From assembly GCF_003864295.1 (NCBI RefSeq), contig NZ_BDQK01000001.1, forward strand, positions 372,001 to 436,000: DNA of 64,000 bases. Reading direction: 5' to 3'. Positions 1-8,970 of this stretch are shown here, in pieces (the first letter of the stretch is position 1; each line of letters starts with the position of its first letter). The DNA is from Aphanothece sacrum FPU1 (GTDB taxonomy: Bacteria > Cyanobacteriota > Cyanobacteriia > Cyanobacteriales > Microcystaceae). Below the pieces are notes generated by a model. The model saw only the letters and a list, made by a program, of their open reading frames with translations, did not search any database and had not been told where the DNA came from. The position numbers were made by a program, and so were the translations under genes.

Positions 1-101
1 GTATTTATTACTATTGACTTATTTTTAAATAAGAACTATTCTAACTTAAGTGGCGAAAGCCCAAATAAAGATGAAGTTCATACTATTAATGTGAGGTAAA
101 C

Positions 102-674
102 ATGGCTGTAATCGATCGCGTACCTGATGTAGTATTTAAGACCCGTGTTCGTGATGAGTCTGTTGGTGGGTCTAACCCTTATCGTTGGCAAGATCTGACC
201 ACTCAAGAGATTTTTGGCGGCAAAAAAGTAATTGTGTTCTCTCTCCCTGGAGCTTTCACTCCTACCTGTTCTTCTAATCATTTACCTCGTTATGAAGAGT
301 TATACGCAGAATTTCAATCTCTAGGGGTTGATAAAATCGTTTGTATCTCTGTTAATGATGCGTTTGTGATGTTTAAATGGGGTCAACAACAAGAAGCTAA
401 AAATGTCTTTTTGTTACCCGATGGTGCTGGAGAATTTACCCGCAAAATGGGTATGTTAGTAGATAAATCTAACATTGGTTTTGGAATGCGTTCTTGGCGT
501 TATTCCATGTTAGTTAATGATGGCAACATTGAAAAACTTTTTGTTGAACCTGGTTTTTCTGATAATTGTGCCACTGATCCCTTTGAAGTATCTGACGCTG
601 ATACTATGTTAGCTTATCTCAAAGGAACTCAACCTGGAGGGGTTTCTGCTCCTCGTTTAGCTTTTGTTGGTTAA
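102..674 (+). CDS. Type II peroxiredoxin
   Basis: A 190-residue thiol peroxidase expected to reduce H2O2 and alkyl hydroperoxides in the cytosol with glutaredoxin, glutathione or thioredoxin as reductant. The peroxidatic-cysteine motif [12 protein letters not shown] is visible around residues 49-60 and is diagnostic of the AhpC/TSA type II (Prx5-like) family. The length fits cyanobacterial PrxII, which carries a short C-terminal tail after the thioredoxin fold. GAGG lies about 8 bases before the ATG and fixes the start. The gene is monocistronic, with a strong hairpin 26 bases after the stop. Confidence 0.93.
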   Translation: MAVIDRVPDVVFKTRVRDESVGGSNPYRWQDLTTQEIFGGKKVIVFSLPGAFTPTCSSNHLPRYEELYAEFQSLGVDKIVCISVNDAFVMFKWGQQQEAKNVFLLPDGAGEFTRKMGMLVDKSNIGFGMRSWRYSMLVNDGNIEKLFVEPGFSDNCATDPFEVSDADTMLAYLKGTQPGGVSAPRLAFVG

Positions 675-699
675 ATTAACAATCTTTGATTGAGATAGG

Positions 700-730
700 A
701 GGAAGGGAAAATCAAATCCCTTCCTTATTC
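700..730 (+). terminator. Intrinsic terminator after the peroxiredoxin gene
   Basis: A perfect 9-bp stem (700-708 AGGAAGGGA pairing with 717-725 TCCCTTCCT) with an 8-base loop is followed by a T-rich stretch. The T-run is interrupted, so termination efficiency is uncertain. Confidence 0.6.
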
Positions 731-757
731 ATTTTTGTTCTAGATAAAGAAACTGGT

Positions 758-806
758 GGCTCTCCCGTACCTGTGGTGATAAGTAAAGCTTATAATTCGT
801 AGGGTG
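758..806 (+). repeat. Dispersed repeat family A, truncated copy
   Basis: This stretch begins GGCTCTCCCGTACCTGTGG and runs through TAAAGCTTATAATTCGTAGGG. The same sequence recurs at 15071-15124 (interrupted, continuing at 15262) and in reverse at 27301-27410. This copy has only the left half of the 110-base unit. It lies between the peroxiredoxin terminator and the LON-domain gene, with no coding potential. Confidence 0.7.
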
Positions 807-900
807 AGCAAATATGTCCTGACGCTATTGTACCCGCTTATCTAACCGCAGAAAATCGGCTAAAATATATAAATAACAGCCTACCCACACCATTAATAAC

Positions 901-1539
901 ATGACACCTTCATCCCTTGCTGTGAGAGAACTTCCCCTATTTCCCTTACCTGAAGTGGTTTTATTTCCTGGACGGCCCCTTCCCCTCCATATCTTTGAAT
1001 TTCGTTATCGTATGATGATGAATACTATCTTGGAAGATGACCGCCGTTTTGGTATATTAATGGTAGATCCCGTTAACGGTGAAATTGCCAAGGTTGGCTG
1101 CTGTGCGGAAGTTATTCGCTTTCAACGTTTACCTGATGATCGCATGAAAATCCTCACTATGGGACAACAAAGATTTCGGGTACTTGACTACGTGCGCGAA
1201 AAGCCTTATAGAATAGGATTAGTCGAATGGATTGAAGATAAACCCCCAACTATTAATCTTCGTCCCTTAGCTCAAGAAGTCGAGCAACTATTACGAGATG
1301 TGGTTCATCTTTCGGCTAAGTTAACTGACCAAAAAATTGAATTACCCGAAGATTTACCCGAACTTGCAGTAGAATTATCCTATTGGGTGGCAGGAAATCT
1401 CTATGGAGTCGCACCAGAACAACAGTCTCTCTTAGAAATGCAAGATACTGTCGCTCGTTTACAACGGGAGGCAGAAATTTTGACTTCTACTCGTAACCAT
1501 TTAGCTGCTCGTACCGCTCTTAAAGATGTCTTAAATTAA
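901..1539 (+). CDS. LON N-terminal substrate-binding domain protein
   Basis: A 212-residue protein consisting of the LON N-terminal (PUA-like) domain only. The typical opening ELPLFPLPEVVLFPG is at residues 10-24, followed by HIFEFRYRMM. It lacks the AAA+ and protease domains of Lon, so it is not a protease. Such stand-alone domains are widespread in cyanobacteria and presumably bind peptides or substrates; the specific role is unknown. The C-terminal third (about residues 150-205) is helical. It ends one base before the stop of the convergent pheA gene. Confidence 0.88.
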   Translation: MTPSSLAVRELPLFPLPEVVLFPGRPLPLHIFEFRYRMMMNTILEDDRRFGILMVDPVNGEIAKVGCCAEVIRFQRLPDDRMKILTMGQQRFRVLDYVREKPYRIGLVEWIEDKPPTINLRPLAQEVEQLLRDVVHLSAKLTDQKIELPEDLPELAVELSYWVAGNLYGVAPEQQSLLEMQDTVARLQREAEILTSTRNHLAARTALKDVLN

Positions 1540-1540
1540 G

Positions 1541-2407
1541 CTAAAGTCGGTCAATATCCGCTTGTGTAAACGATACCACAGAGTAACTGCCAAATATTTT
1601 TAATACTTCTGTATAACCAGCTAATTCCTTTAAAGCGTCTGGAATACAGTCATTTTCTGTACTTCCTTCTAAATCAAGAAAAAAGAGATATTCTCCTAGT
1701 GATCGCTTAGTAGGACGAGATTCAATTCTACTTAAATTAATGTGTCTTCTAGCTAAGACCTCTAAGGGTTTGACTAGCACACCTGGCACATTTTCAGGTA
1801 CACTAAACGCTAAAGAAACTCTACTTTGTCCCCTAGTTGTCGGAGTTCTTTCTAATACCCAAAATCGAGTACAATTATCGGGGTAGTCATTAATATGATT
1901 GGCCAAAATTGGCAAATCATACAACTTTGACGCACGAGGGGCCGCGATCGCACCAGAAGTTGGTTGTAGATTAATTTCTGAGAGTGCTTCTGTGGTAGAA
2001 TTAGTAGGAATTAGGCTCACAGAAGGTAGATGTCGCTCTAACCAGCTTTGACATTGAGCCAAAGCTTGGGGATGGGAATAAACGGTTTTAATCCCTTCTA
2101 GAGAGCTTCCCCGTGACAATAAGGCATGGGAGATGGGTAAAACTAGCTCTTGTTGAATTTTGAGGTCATCTAACTGCCATAGGGTATCTAGGGTAGTCGC
2201 AACACTGCCCTCTGTGGAATTTTCAACTGGGACGACGGCCCTTTGGGTTTCTCCTTTAGCTACTGCAAACAAAGTTTGAGCAATGCTAGGACAAGGACAT
2301 AATATGGATTTTTGTCCCTGTTGTTGTTCTAACCAATGAGCATAAGCGATCGCGGCTGTTTCTGCGTTGGTTCCCGTCGGGCCAAGGTGAGCTAAGGAAA
2401 TCACCAT
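1541..2407 (-). CDS. pheA: Prephenate dehydratase
   Basis: Converts prephenate to phenylpyruvate in phenylalanine synthesis. The N-terminal periplasmic-binding-like catalytic domain starts with AHLGPTGTNAETAA and contains the TRFWVLE motif near residue 180. A C-terminal ACT domain, with ESRPTKRSLGEYLFFLD at about 235-251, supplies phenylalanine feedback control. There is no chorismate mutase domain, as usual in cyanobacteria. I place the start at the ATG at 2407; an in-frame TTG two codons upstream is possible. The gene is convergent with the LON-domain gene. Confidence 0.93.
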   Translation of the reverse strand: MVISLAHLGPTGTNAETAAIAYAHWLEQQQGQKSILCPCPSIAQTLFAVAKGETQRAVVPVENSTEGSVATTLDTLWQLDDLKIQQELVLPISHALLSRGSSLEGIKTVYSHPQALAQCQSWLERHLPSVSLIPTNSTTEALSEINLQPTSGAIAAPRASKLYDLPILANHINDYPDNCTRFWVLERTPTTRGQSRVSLAFSVPENVPGVLVKPLEVLARRHINLSRIESRPTKRSLGEYLFFLDLEGSTENDCIPDALKELAGYTEVLKIFGSYSVVSFTQADIDRL

Positions 2408-2460
2408 AAACAATATTATAAACAGGATTTCTCATTATCCATCATATCAGTTAAATAGGC

Positions 2461-2670
2461 ACATAAAATCAATTACACAAAACATTGTAGGGGCGGGTTT
2501 TTTACATAAATCAATGATTCTCACAAAAAAGTTCAATAAACCCGCCCTGGGTTTTTTACATAAATCAATGATTCTCACAAAAAAGTTCAATAAACCCGCC
2601 CTGGGTTTTTTACATAAATCAATGATTCTCACAAAAAAGTTCAATAAACCCGCCCTGGTTGTATAACTTG
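2461..2670. repeat. 54-bp palindromic unit repeated three times in tandem
   Basis: Three identical 54-bp units occupy 2495-2548, 2549-2602 and 2603-2656. Each starts GGGTTTTTTACATAAATC and ends AATAAACCCGCCCT, so unit ends can pair (CGGGTTT with AAACCCG). A homologous single unit with the same flanks lies at about 34938-35014, so the array is a local expansion of a dispersed element. There are no spacers, so it is not a CRISPR array. The apparent 18-residue peptide repeat in one reading frame results from the 54-bp period and is not a gene. The rest of the 2408-2859 gap is AT-rich and presumably holds the promoters of pheA and the DUF1997 gene. Confidence 0.9.
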
Positions 2671-2859
2671 ACAAATTATTGATAATAAAAAACATTAAAA
2701 AGCTTATTTTGTCAATATTTTGCTCATAAATCTTAATTTAAGGGCAAAAGCTTGGCCTAATTCCCCACAAAACGGTATGATCACCGAATCTACTATATCG
2801 ATTCTTTAAGAATTGTGAAGTAAAATTAAATTAGAGACACAATTTGTAACAAGTTATCT

Positions 2860-3453
2860 ATGGAAGTTTGTTTTACTGCCACTGAATCTATCTCATTAAT
2901 GGTCGAAGATCCCCTAGTTTCTATTCAACATTATCTCAGACAACCGCAAAGATTAGTCAAAGCGATCGCCGATCCCCAATTAATGGAACAGTTGTCTGAA
3001 TTGCAATTTCGTCTAAAGATGCGTCCTCTCAATTTTATGGACATTTATCACTTTCAACCCACAGTTATTTTAGGGGTTTGGACAGATGGAAAAGGGAGAG
3101 TTTATTTAAGATCCGAAGGCTGTGAAATACGTGGAATTGACTATATTAATAATCGATTTTCTTTAAAACTAAAAGGACAACTTATTCCCGAAGAAAGTCA
3201 AGGCAAAACTTACTTACAAGGAAAAGCAAATTTAGAAGTAAAAGTTTCCTTACCTCCTGTATTATGGTTAACCCCCAAACCCTTATTAGAAGTAACTGGA
3301 AATGGACTTTTAAAGAGTGTCTTAGTAAGAATAAAACAAAGATTAGTTACTCAACTTCTCCATGATTATCATCATTGGATGAATGAATATTACTTACAAG
3401 AAACTCCTTTTGAAAATCAACTAACTACCTCAATTAATTCTGTCCCCAGTTGA
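2860..3453 (+). CDS. DUF1997 family protein
   Basis: A 197-residue soluble protein resembling the DUF1997 family found in cyanobacteria and plastids, whose function is not established. Typical stretches include FRLKMRPLNFMD and VILGVWTDGKGRVYLRSEGCEIRG in the first half, followed by alternating beta-strand-like segments and LTPKPLLEVTGNGLL. No signal peptide or membrane segment is seen. The start lacks a clear ribosome-binding site; an internal ATG at 2899 is an alternative. Its 3' end overlaps the end of the convergent rnhB by 24 bases. Confidence 0.72.
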   Translation: MEVCFTATESISLMVEDPLVSIQHYLRQPQRLVKAIADPQLMEQLSELQFRLKMRPLNFMDIYHFQPTVILGVWTDGKGRVYLRSEGCEIRGIDYINNRFSLKLKGQLIPEESQGKTYLQGKANLEVKVSLPPVLWLTPKPLLEVTGNGLLKSVLVRIKQRLVTQLLHDYHHWMNEYYLQETPFENQLTTSINSVPS

Positions 3454-4068
3454 TATAGAACAAGGACGAAAAGAAAGACGATGATGCCAAGAGGGGCCAT
3501 ATTTTTGTAAAGCTAAACGATGTTTTTGGGTTCCATAACCCTTATTATTAGCCAGATCATACTGAGGGTATTTACTATCTAAACGAACCATTAAATCATC
3601 TCGCCAAACTTTAGCAATAATACTGGCCGCCGCAATAATAGCAAAGCGGCGATCGCCACCAATAATTGTTTTTTGAACAACAGTAACATCAGGAATTTTT
3701 TGATTACCATCCACTAAACAAAGTTCTGGTTTAACTATTAGCTTGTTTATCCCTCTTTTCATGGCTAATAGAGTAGCTTGTAAAATATTAATGCGATCAA
3801 TTTCCTTAACAGAAGCATAGCTAATTTGATAAGTGTTAGCTAATATTTTGATTTTTTCTGATAATTCTTTGCGTTTTTTTGGGGATAATTGTTTACTATC
3901 CTTGACCCCTATTTCTATCAAATTATCCAACTGAGAAACAGGCATTACCACCACACCAACGACTACAGGGCCAAATAATGCACCTCGTCCTACTTCATCA
4001 ACTCCAGCAATTAAGTCCTCCGGATCAAAGATATTTTCCCTGATTTGAGCATCAGTTGTGATCAGCAT
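3430..4068 (-). CDS. rnhB: Ribonuclease HII
   Basis: Cleaves the RNA strand of RNA/DNA hybrids and removes misincorporated ribonucleotides. The signature AGVDEVGRGALFGPVV is at residues 22-37, with the first catalytic acidic pair Asp-Glu in DEVGRG. KDSKQLSPKKR and the later ASIIAKVWRDD motif complete the family pattern. At 212 residues it has the normal length. It is codirectional with rne, about 540 bases downstream of the rne stop, and overlaps the 3' end of the DUF1997 gene tail to tail. Confidence 0.95.
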   Translation of the reverse strand: MLITTDAQIRENIFDPEDLIAGVDEVGRGALFGPVVVGVVVMPVSQLDNLIEIGVKDSKQLSPKKRKELSEKIKILANTYQISYASVKEIDRINILQATLLAMKRGINKLIVKPELCLVDGNQKIPDVTVVQKTIIGGDRRFAIIAAASIIAKVWRDDLMVRLDSKYPQYDLANNKGYGTQKHRLALQKYGPSWHHRLSFRPCSISTGDRIN

Positions 4069-4071
4069 TAA

Positions 4072-4272
4072 CTAATAATATACCATTCCTTCAATCACGT
4101 CAAATCGATTAAAATATAGACGATTTTCCTTATATTTATCGTCTAAAGAACAGCTTAACCAAATCGCTTTTCCCAAAGCCACATAAGGAGTTGAGTAAAA
4201 TTCATCTACATCATGTAATCTGATGTAAATATTAGGTTGATCGCTCCTCACCAAATTCCAATAATAAACCAT
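4072..4272 (-). CDS. Small hypothetical protein
   Basis: A 66-residue open frame directly upstream of rnhB (3-base gap) on the same strand. The composition is protein-like (aromatic-rich, YFNRFDVIEG near the C-terminus), but I recognise no family. No convincing ribosome-binding site precedes the ATG. It could be a small conserved cyanobacterial gene or the remnant of a longer one; a spurious frame is not excluded. Confidence 0.35.
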   Translation of the reverse strand: MVYYWNLVRSDQPNIYIRLHDVDEFYSTPYVALGKAIWLSCSLDDKYKENRLYFNRFDVIEGMVYY

Positions 4273-4606
4273 AAAGTTGAATTCCGATGATTGAGGCTAT
4301 TGAATCAAGTTGCCAGTTAGTAGTCAAAAAAGTTATATTAATTGACTAACTATCCGAGTATAGAATCTCTGTGGATTTTCGGAGGCAAAATGCTCAAATT
4401 TGTAATAGATCTTTGGGAAATTTTTTAAACTGTAATCACTCGTTAAGAAATCTCTAATCAGTCAATTATGGTTTATTTAGAGCTTTTTACTGTCTGATGC
4501 ACGAATTATCTCTCAATTATCCTTTTGTGTTAAATCAAAAACCTTAAAATTTAGTATTATATTGTTACAAAATAGTGGGGTGGGCAATGCCCACCTACCG
4601 TTATTT
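4273..4606. other. Intergenic region with short hairpin repeat after rne
   Basis: No credible gene is present. Its notable feature is a perfect hairpin GGTGGGC (4579-4585) / GCCCACC (4589-4595), the core of a common cyanobacterial dispersed palindrome. It starts 12 bases beyond the rne stop and may stabilise or end the rne transcript, although no T-run follows on the minus strand. The rest is AT-rich. Confidence 0.5.
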
Positions 4607-6556
4607 TCAGGTTCCCGCAGCAGAAGAACGACGACGACGACGACGAATAATAGGACGTTCAGTTTCACTTTCCATCCCAGCAGAAGGGATAAAATTATCT
4701 TCAGCTCGTTCCTCATCTAATTCTATATCTGATTCTAGAGATTCAGGTATGATCATCGGTTCTGGCACGACTTGCGCCACTTCCTCTGGTATTTCTAACT
4801 CTACTTCTACATCTTCTTTTTGTCTAGACTCGACAGACTTAATTGAAACAAAAACCGATTTAGGGTCTTTAAATTCTCGTTCCACCCGCACTAAAGGAGA
4901 AATACCCATTAACGCATACACATCTTGTTCTAGGGGAGTCATTTCCACCGAAACTCTTTCTATTGGCACTTCTTCCCGACGGATATGACGTTGTATACGC
5001 TCTTTCTTCGGTTCTATCTCTGGTTCTGGCTCATACTCGATTTCTTTAACCCCCAAAGGTGTAATAACTTTTTGGATAGGTTCTTCTTTAATTACCGGCC
5101 CCGGTGGTTGACGACGACGACGACGACGATTATTCGCCGCCATACTTTGTTCTTGATAACTCGGATGGTTCAGTAAATCTAATTGACGGGGAGTATCATT
5201 AAAATCATCGTCATAGACAGATTCTCCAAAGGGTTCACCGAGATCGATGGGTTTCTCCATGGGTTTAGAAATAGCCACAGGAGGAGTAGTAGCAGTGGCT
5301 TCTAGGGCGATTAACTCAGTTTCTCCAGGAAGATGAACTAAATGGCCCAACCCCCCACAAGTGGGACAAGCTTGACCAAATAATTCGTAAATATTTTTCC
5401 CTTGACGCTTGCGAGTCAGTTCTACTAAACCTAACTCAGACAATTGAGCGATTTGCGGTCTAGCTTTGTCAGCTTTGAGAGTTTGATTAAAATGTTCTAA
5501 GAGTTTGAGTTGATCGCGCCTGGTGTCCATATCAATAAAATCCACAATGACCACCCCACCAATGTTGCGTAAACGCAGTTGACGGGCGATTTCTGTAGCT
5601 GCTTCACTATTTGTCCAAAGTACGGTTTCTCGCGCCGTTGCTGAACGGGTAAAGGAACCTGAGTTTACATCAACGACCGTTAATGCTTCAGTTGGTTCAA
5701 TAATGATGTAACCGCCAGAGGGTAAATCTACTCTCGGTTTGAGGGCTTCTCGTACCGCCGCATTGACCCGGAAATAATCCAAAATAGACAAGGTTTCTCG
5801 ATGATGGTCAATAAAGACCCCTTCAGGAGGTTTACCTCCACTCCAAGACATTATATGCTGTTTAACCCGTTTAACCGCCGCTTGAGAGTCTACTACAATG
5901 CGATTCACATCCCCACTGTACATATCCCGTAAGACTCGTTGAATGAAATCATCATCCCGGTTGAGCAAAGAGGGGGGACGAGTAGAGCTACCTTGTAGTT
6001 GAACAGACTCCCATTGTCGTTGGAGAAATTCTAAGTCCTCCATAATGGCTTCTTCGGCTTTACCTTCTGCTTCTGTTCGTACAAGTAAACCCATTCCGGC
6101 CGGTTTAATTAAGATAGCAAGGGCCCGTAAGCGACTTCGTTCATCTTCACTGCGAATGCGTCTCGAAAGATTAACCCCTTTACCATAGGGCATTAAGACT
6201 AAATAACGTCCAGGTAAGGTAATATTGCCGGTTAACCTCGGCCCCTTATTGCCTGTAGGTTCTTTCATTACTTGAACCAGGACTTTTTGTTGCGGGCTTA
6301 ATAATTCAGTGATCGCTCCAGCCGTTTTTTTTAAGCGCAAGGGCCCCAAATCAGTGACATGAATAAATCCGTTACGTTCCGCATCTCCAATATTCACAAA
6401 CGCTGCGTCAATACCTGGAATAACGTTTTCGACAACTCCTAAGTAAATATCGCTGACTTGTTGGTTCCCTGTCGCTACTACTAATTCTTGAATTTGATCT
6501 TCCCAGAAAACAGCAGCAATGTGGTGTTGCTCTGCGATAATAATTTGCTTTGGCAT
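4607..6556 (-). CDS. rne: Ribonuclease E/G
   Basis: Main endoribonuclease of mRNA decay and RNA processing. In the 649 residues I see an S1 domain at about 36-120, the DNase I-like catalytic core with metal-binding Asp296 (VVDVNSGSF) and Asp339 (IVDFIDMD), and the zinc-link CPTCGG at 397-402. The tail is short and disordered, as in cyanobacteria, with arginine clusters near residue 480 and at the extreme C-terminus (RRRRRRSSAAGT). In Anabaena the equivalent C-terminal arginine motif binds PNPase. GAGGGAA precedes the ATG. A long untranslated leader upstream suggests post-transcriptional autoregulation. Confidence 0.96.
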   Translation of the reverse strand: MPKQIIIAEQHHIAAVFWEDQIQELVVATGNQQVSDIYLGVVENVIPGIDAAFVNIGDAERNGFIHVTDLGPLRLKKTAGAITELLSPQQKVLVQVMKEPTGNKGPRLTGNITLPGRYLVLMPYGKGVNLSRRIRSEDERSRLRALAILIKPAGMGLLVRTEAEGKAEEAIMEDLEFLQRQWESVQLQGSSTRPPSLLNRDDDFIQRVLRDMYSGDVNRIVVDSQAAVKRVKQHIMSWSGGKPPEGVFIDHHRETLSILDYFRVNAAVREALKPRVDLPSGGYIIIEPTEALTVVDVNSGSFTRSATARETVLWTNSEAATEIARQLRLRNIGGVVIVDFIDMDTRRDQLKLLEHFNQTLKADKARPQIAQLSELGLVELTRKRQGKNIYELFGQACPTCGGLGHLVHLPGETELIALEATATTPPVAISKPMEKPIDLGEPFGESVYDDDFNDTPRQLDLLNHPSYQEQSMAANNRRRRRRQPPGPVIKEEPIQKVITPLGVKEIEYEPEPEIEPKKERIQRHIRREEVPIERVSVEMTPLEQDVYALMGISPLVRVEREFKDPKSVFVSIKSVESRQKEDVEVELEIPEEVAQVVPEPMIIPESLESDIELDEERAEDNFIPSAGMESETERPIIRRRRRRSSAAGT

Positions 6557-7114
6557 TCAATTCCCTCAAAATTTTGTAACGGACGATGACACTTAACGAA
6601 ATCTAGTGTCTGTCAATTGAATTAGGCAAAAACTGTCAAATTAATCAATCCTATTGACTTCAGGTCAATTCCCAATGAAAAGGTATTCCTACTCATCTTT
6701 ATCCTGACATCCTAACCTGCTTTCGCTATTAGATTAAGCTGACCTATCCCGTCTGAGGAGATGTCTCGCTGGGAAAGGGTGTATCTCTACCCATGTCGAA
6801 AAACGAGAATAGTTATGGACTATACAACAAACCCCTCAGCTATAAAGTGTGCTAGAACTAGCTTTTATTTAAGATGTTTTTTAGACGGATAAGTTGAGAA
6901 CAACAACCAAAAAAATACATAAAGGTTTTATTGGTTTTTTTGAGCGAGGTCACTAACTCACGCAAGTTAATTAAGTTGTGTTACTAAAACATCGCCCTAG
7001 CTAAATTAAGGGACATTAACCTTCTTTGGTGGCCACCATAAAGGGGGGAGGCACAACTTTAAATTGTTTTAACCTGAATATAAACTGAACGGCTCACTTC
7101 TGACAAGGGAGAAA
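6557..7114 (-). promoter_or_regulatory. Long leader/promoter region of rne
   Basis: This 558-base gap between rne and the desulfurase gene has no credible frame. The part nearest rne contains several possible hairpins, including ATTGAC/GTCAAT around 6655-6672 and GGGT/ACCC around 6777-6795, within a structured G/C-richer island at 6710-6800. Long 5' leaders that mediate feedback by RNase E itself are known for cyanobacterial and enterobacterial rne. That this one does so is inference. The distal part (about 6900-7114) lies downstream of the desulfurase stop. Confidence 0.45.
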
Positions 7115-8290
7115 CTACGGAATTTTCGTCATTACCCTCCCTTGTCGCAAAGATTTGATGGTGGCAAGGGTTGATTGTGCCACTCGCTCAATGTCTTCTG
7201 ATGTGGTAAATCGTCCTAACCCAAAACGCAAGGAAGCATAAGCTAGAGACTCATCATGTCCTAATGCAGTTAGAACGTGAGAGGGGGCAGTAACTGTTGA
7301 TGAACAGGCTGACCCTGATGACAACGCCACGATTGATTGTAACCCTAATAACAGGGCTGAGCCGTCAACTCCGGCGACACTGATATTAAGATTACCAGCT
7401 AATCGTTGTGTTCCATGACCATTAAGATAAATGTCGTCTAGTTCTGATAATTGTTTCCACAGGCGATCGCGTAATTGTTCTTGTCGTTGTAACTCCCAGT
7501 CCATTTCTGCGATCGCTAGATCGACGGCTTTAGCAAACCCGACAATTTGGGGTGTATATAAGGTTCCTGATCGCATTCCTCTTTCTTGTCCTCCGCCGTG
7601 TAATTGAGCGGCTAAACGGACTCTAGGGTTACGACGACGAACATATAAGGCCCCGATCCCTTTCGGCCCATAAACTTTATGAGCAGTTAAGGATAGCAAA
7701 TCTATGTTTAATCTTAGCACATCGAGGGGGATTTTGCCAAGAGCTTGCGCTCCATCACTATGAAATAATACGTTATGATTATGACAAATTTCTCCTATTT
7801 TTTCTAAGGGTTGAATGACTCCAATTTCGTTATTGGCGGCCATAACTGAGACTAAAATTGTGTTGGTACGAATAGTTTTTTCTAAGAGTTGTAAGTCAAT
7901 TAATCCATCTTTTTTGACAGGTAAAAAAGTAATTTCAAATCCTAATGTTTCTAAATAATGGCAGGGGTCTAATACGGCTCGATGTTCTGTTTGAACGGTA
8001 ATAATATGTTTACCTTGATGAAAATAAGTCTCTGCTACTCCTTTAATGGCTAAGTTATTTGCTTCAGTTGCCCCACTGGTAAAAACTATTTCTTCGGGGC
8101 TACAATTAATTGCATTAGCAATAGTTTCTCTAGCTTTTTTTATTCCTGCTTCTGCTTCCCATCCATACATATGAGTAATACTCGAAGCGTTGCCAAAGTA
8201 TTCGGTAAAGTAGGGTAACATGGCAGATAGTACCCGTTCGTCCATTGGGGTTGTAGCGTGACAGTCTAAATAAATTGGTCGTTGAGACAT
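7115..8290 (-). CDS. Cysteine desulfurase (NifS/IscS-like)
   Basis: A PLP enzyme that takes sulfur from cysteine for iron-sulfur cluster and thio-cofactor assembly. The PLP lysine is Lys205 in LTAHKVYGPKG and the sulfur-accepting cysteine is Cys329 in SSGSACSS, a group I (IscS/NifS) arrangement. HGGGQERGMRSGT at 231-243 is also typical. The 391-residue length is normal. A SufE-type sulfur acceptor is encoded about 0.7 kb upstream on the same strand, but SufE usually partners SufS, so a functional pair is not assured. Confidence 0.93.
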   Translation of the reverse strand: MSQRPIYLDCHATTPMDERVLSAMLPYFTEYFGNASSITHMYGWEAEAGIKKARETIANAINCSPEEIVFTSGATEANNLAIKGVAETYFHQGKHIITVQTEHRAVLDPCHYLETLGFEITFLPVKKDGLIDLQLLEKTIRTNTILVSVMAANNEIGVIQPLEKIGEICHNHNVLFHSDGAQALGKIPLDVLRLNIDLLSLTAHKVYGPKGIGALYVRRRNPRVRLAAQLHGGGQERGMRSGTLYTPQIVGFAKAVDLAIAEMDWELQRQEQLRDRLWKQLSELDDIYLNGHGTQRLAGNLNISVAGVDGSALLLGLQSIVALSSGSACSSTVTAPSHVLTALGHDESLAYASLRFGLGRFTTSEDIERVAQSTLATIKSLRQGRVMTKIP

Positions 8291-8355
8291 AAGGGTTTTA
8301 GGTGTAGGGAAAAAATATACTCTTCCTTGGTTTCAACTTAAGGTAATATCCTTAA

Positions 8356-8613
8356 TTAGTAATGAAATCGACAGGAAACAATTATAACATCTTCATCTGT
8401 AATACTATAAACTAAGCGATGTTCATCTGTAATACGTCGTGACCACAAACCTGATAACTCATATTTTAAAGCTTCTGGTTTTCCTAAACCAGAGAAGGGA
8501 TCTCGTTGAATATCTTTGATTAGGGTAAGGATTTTAGCGTAAATTTTCTTATCTTCTACTGCCCATTTGTTAAACTCATCAAAACCTCGCGCTAAAAAGG
8601 CAATTTTTCTCAT
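8356..8613 (-). CDS. yoeB: YoeB-family mRNA interferase toxin
   Basis: An 85-residue RelE/YoeB-fold ribosome-dependent endoribonuclease. The C-terminal half has the YoeB hallmark GLWSRRITDEHRLVYSI followed by the terminal SCRFHY, which carry the catalytic Glu, Arg, His and Tyr residues of the family. It overlaps the upstream antitoxin gene by 4 bases (ATGA), the usual translationally coupled order. Length and motifs appear intact, so the toxin is probably functional. Confidence 0.92.
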   Translation of the reverse strand: MRKIAFLARGFDEFNKWAVEDKKIYAKILTLIKDIQRDPFSGLGKPEALKYELSGLWSRRITDEHRLVYSITDEDVIIVSCRFHY

Positions 8614-8849
8614 AATTTTGCAGGATCAACATAAATATAGTTCTGAGGTTGTTTTAGTTCTTCTAATGCTTCCATCAGATTATGGCGATTTGCTTCTGTG
8701 GACAATAAATATTCTGTTTCTTCTACTTCTTTTTGCGGTTGTTCATTAACTAATAAGATTGCTTCGACAATAGTTCCTTCAGGTAAATCTAAGGTAGGCA
8801 AATCAAGTTTACCGTTTTTAATTGTTACTTTGTATTTAAAAGCATTCAT
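8610..8849 (-). CDS. Antitoxin of the YoeB pair
   Basis: A 79-residue protein that should neutralise the downstream YoeB-like toxin. The N-terminus (KYKVTIKNGKLDLPTLDLPEG) resembles an AbrB/DUF2281-like strand-rich DNA-binding region rather than a classical Phd/YefM fold. The C-terminus has EYLLSTEANRHNLMEALEEL, like YefM toxin-binding tails. The chimera-like layout is common for cyanobacterial partners of YoeB. The stop overlaps the toxin start by 4 bases. Confidence 0.82.
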   Translation of the reverse strand: MNAFKYKVTIKNGKLDLPTLDLPEGTIVEAILLVNEQPQKEVEETEYLLSTEANRHNLMEALEELKQPQNYIYVDPAKL

Positions 8850-8970
8850 GATTTGAGTTAATATCTATGGATTCTTCTATTATACAATAGTAACTGACAA
8901 ATAAACATTTAATTATTTTTAAGGTGATCGCTTGAATATTACCTGTTCCTATTTTCTAATCGACAAACAG

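Noticed and set aside
2495-2656. Possible CRISPR array
   Set aside because: The three units are contiguous with no spacers, and each has inverted ends; no cas genes are nearby.
2447-2695. 82-codon minus-strand frame with an 18-residue peptide repeated three times
   Set aside because: It is produced by the 54-bp tandem DNA repeat, whose period is a multiple of three; the unit also occurs alone in a non-coding region at 34938-35014.
4575-5176. Plus-strand frames rich in Ser/Arg opposite the 3' part of rne
   Set aside because: They mirror the acidic and arginine-rich disordered tail of RNase E and have no family character or ribosome-binding site.
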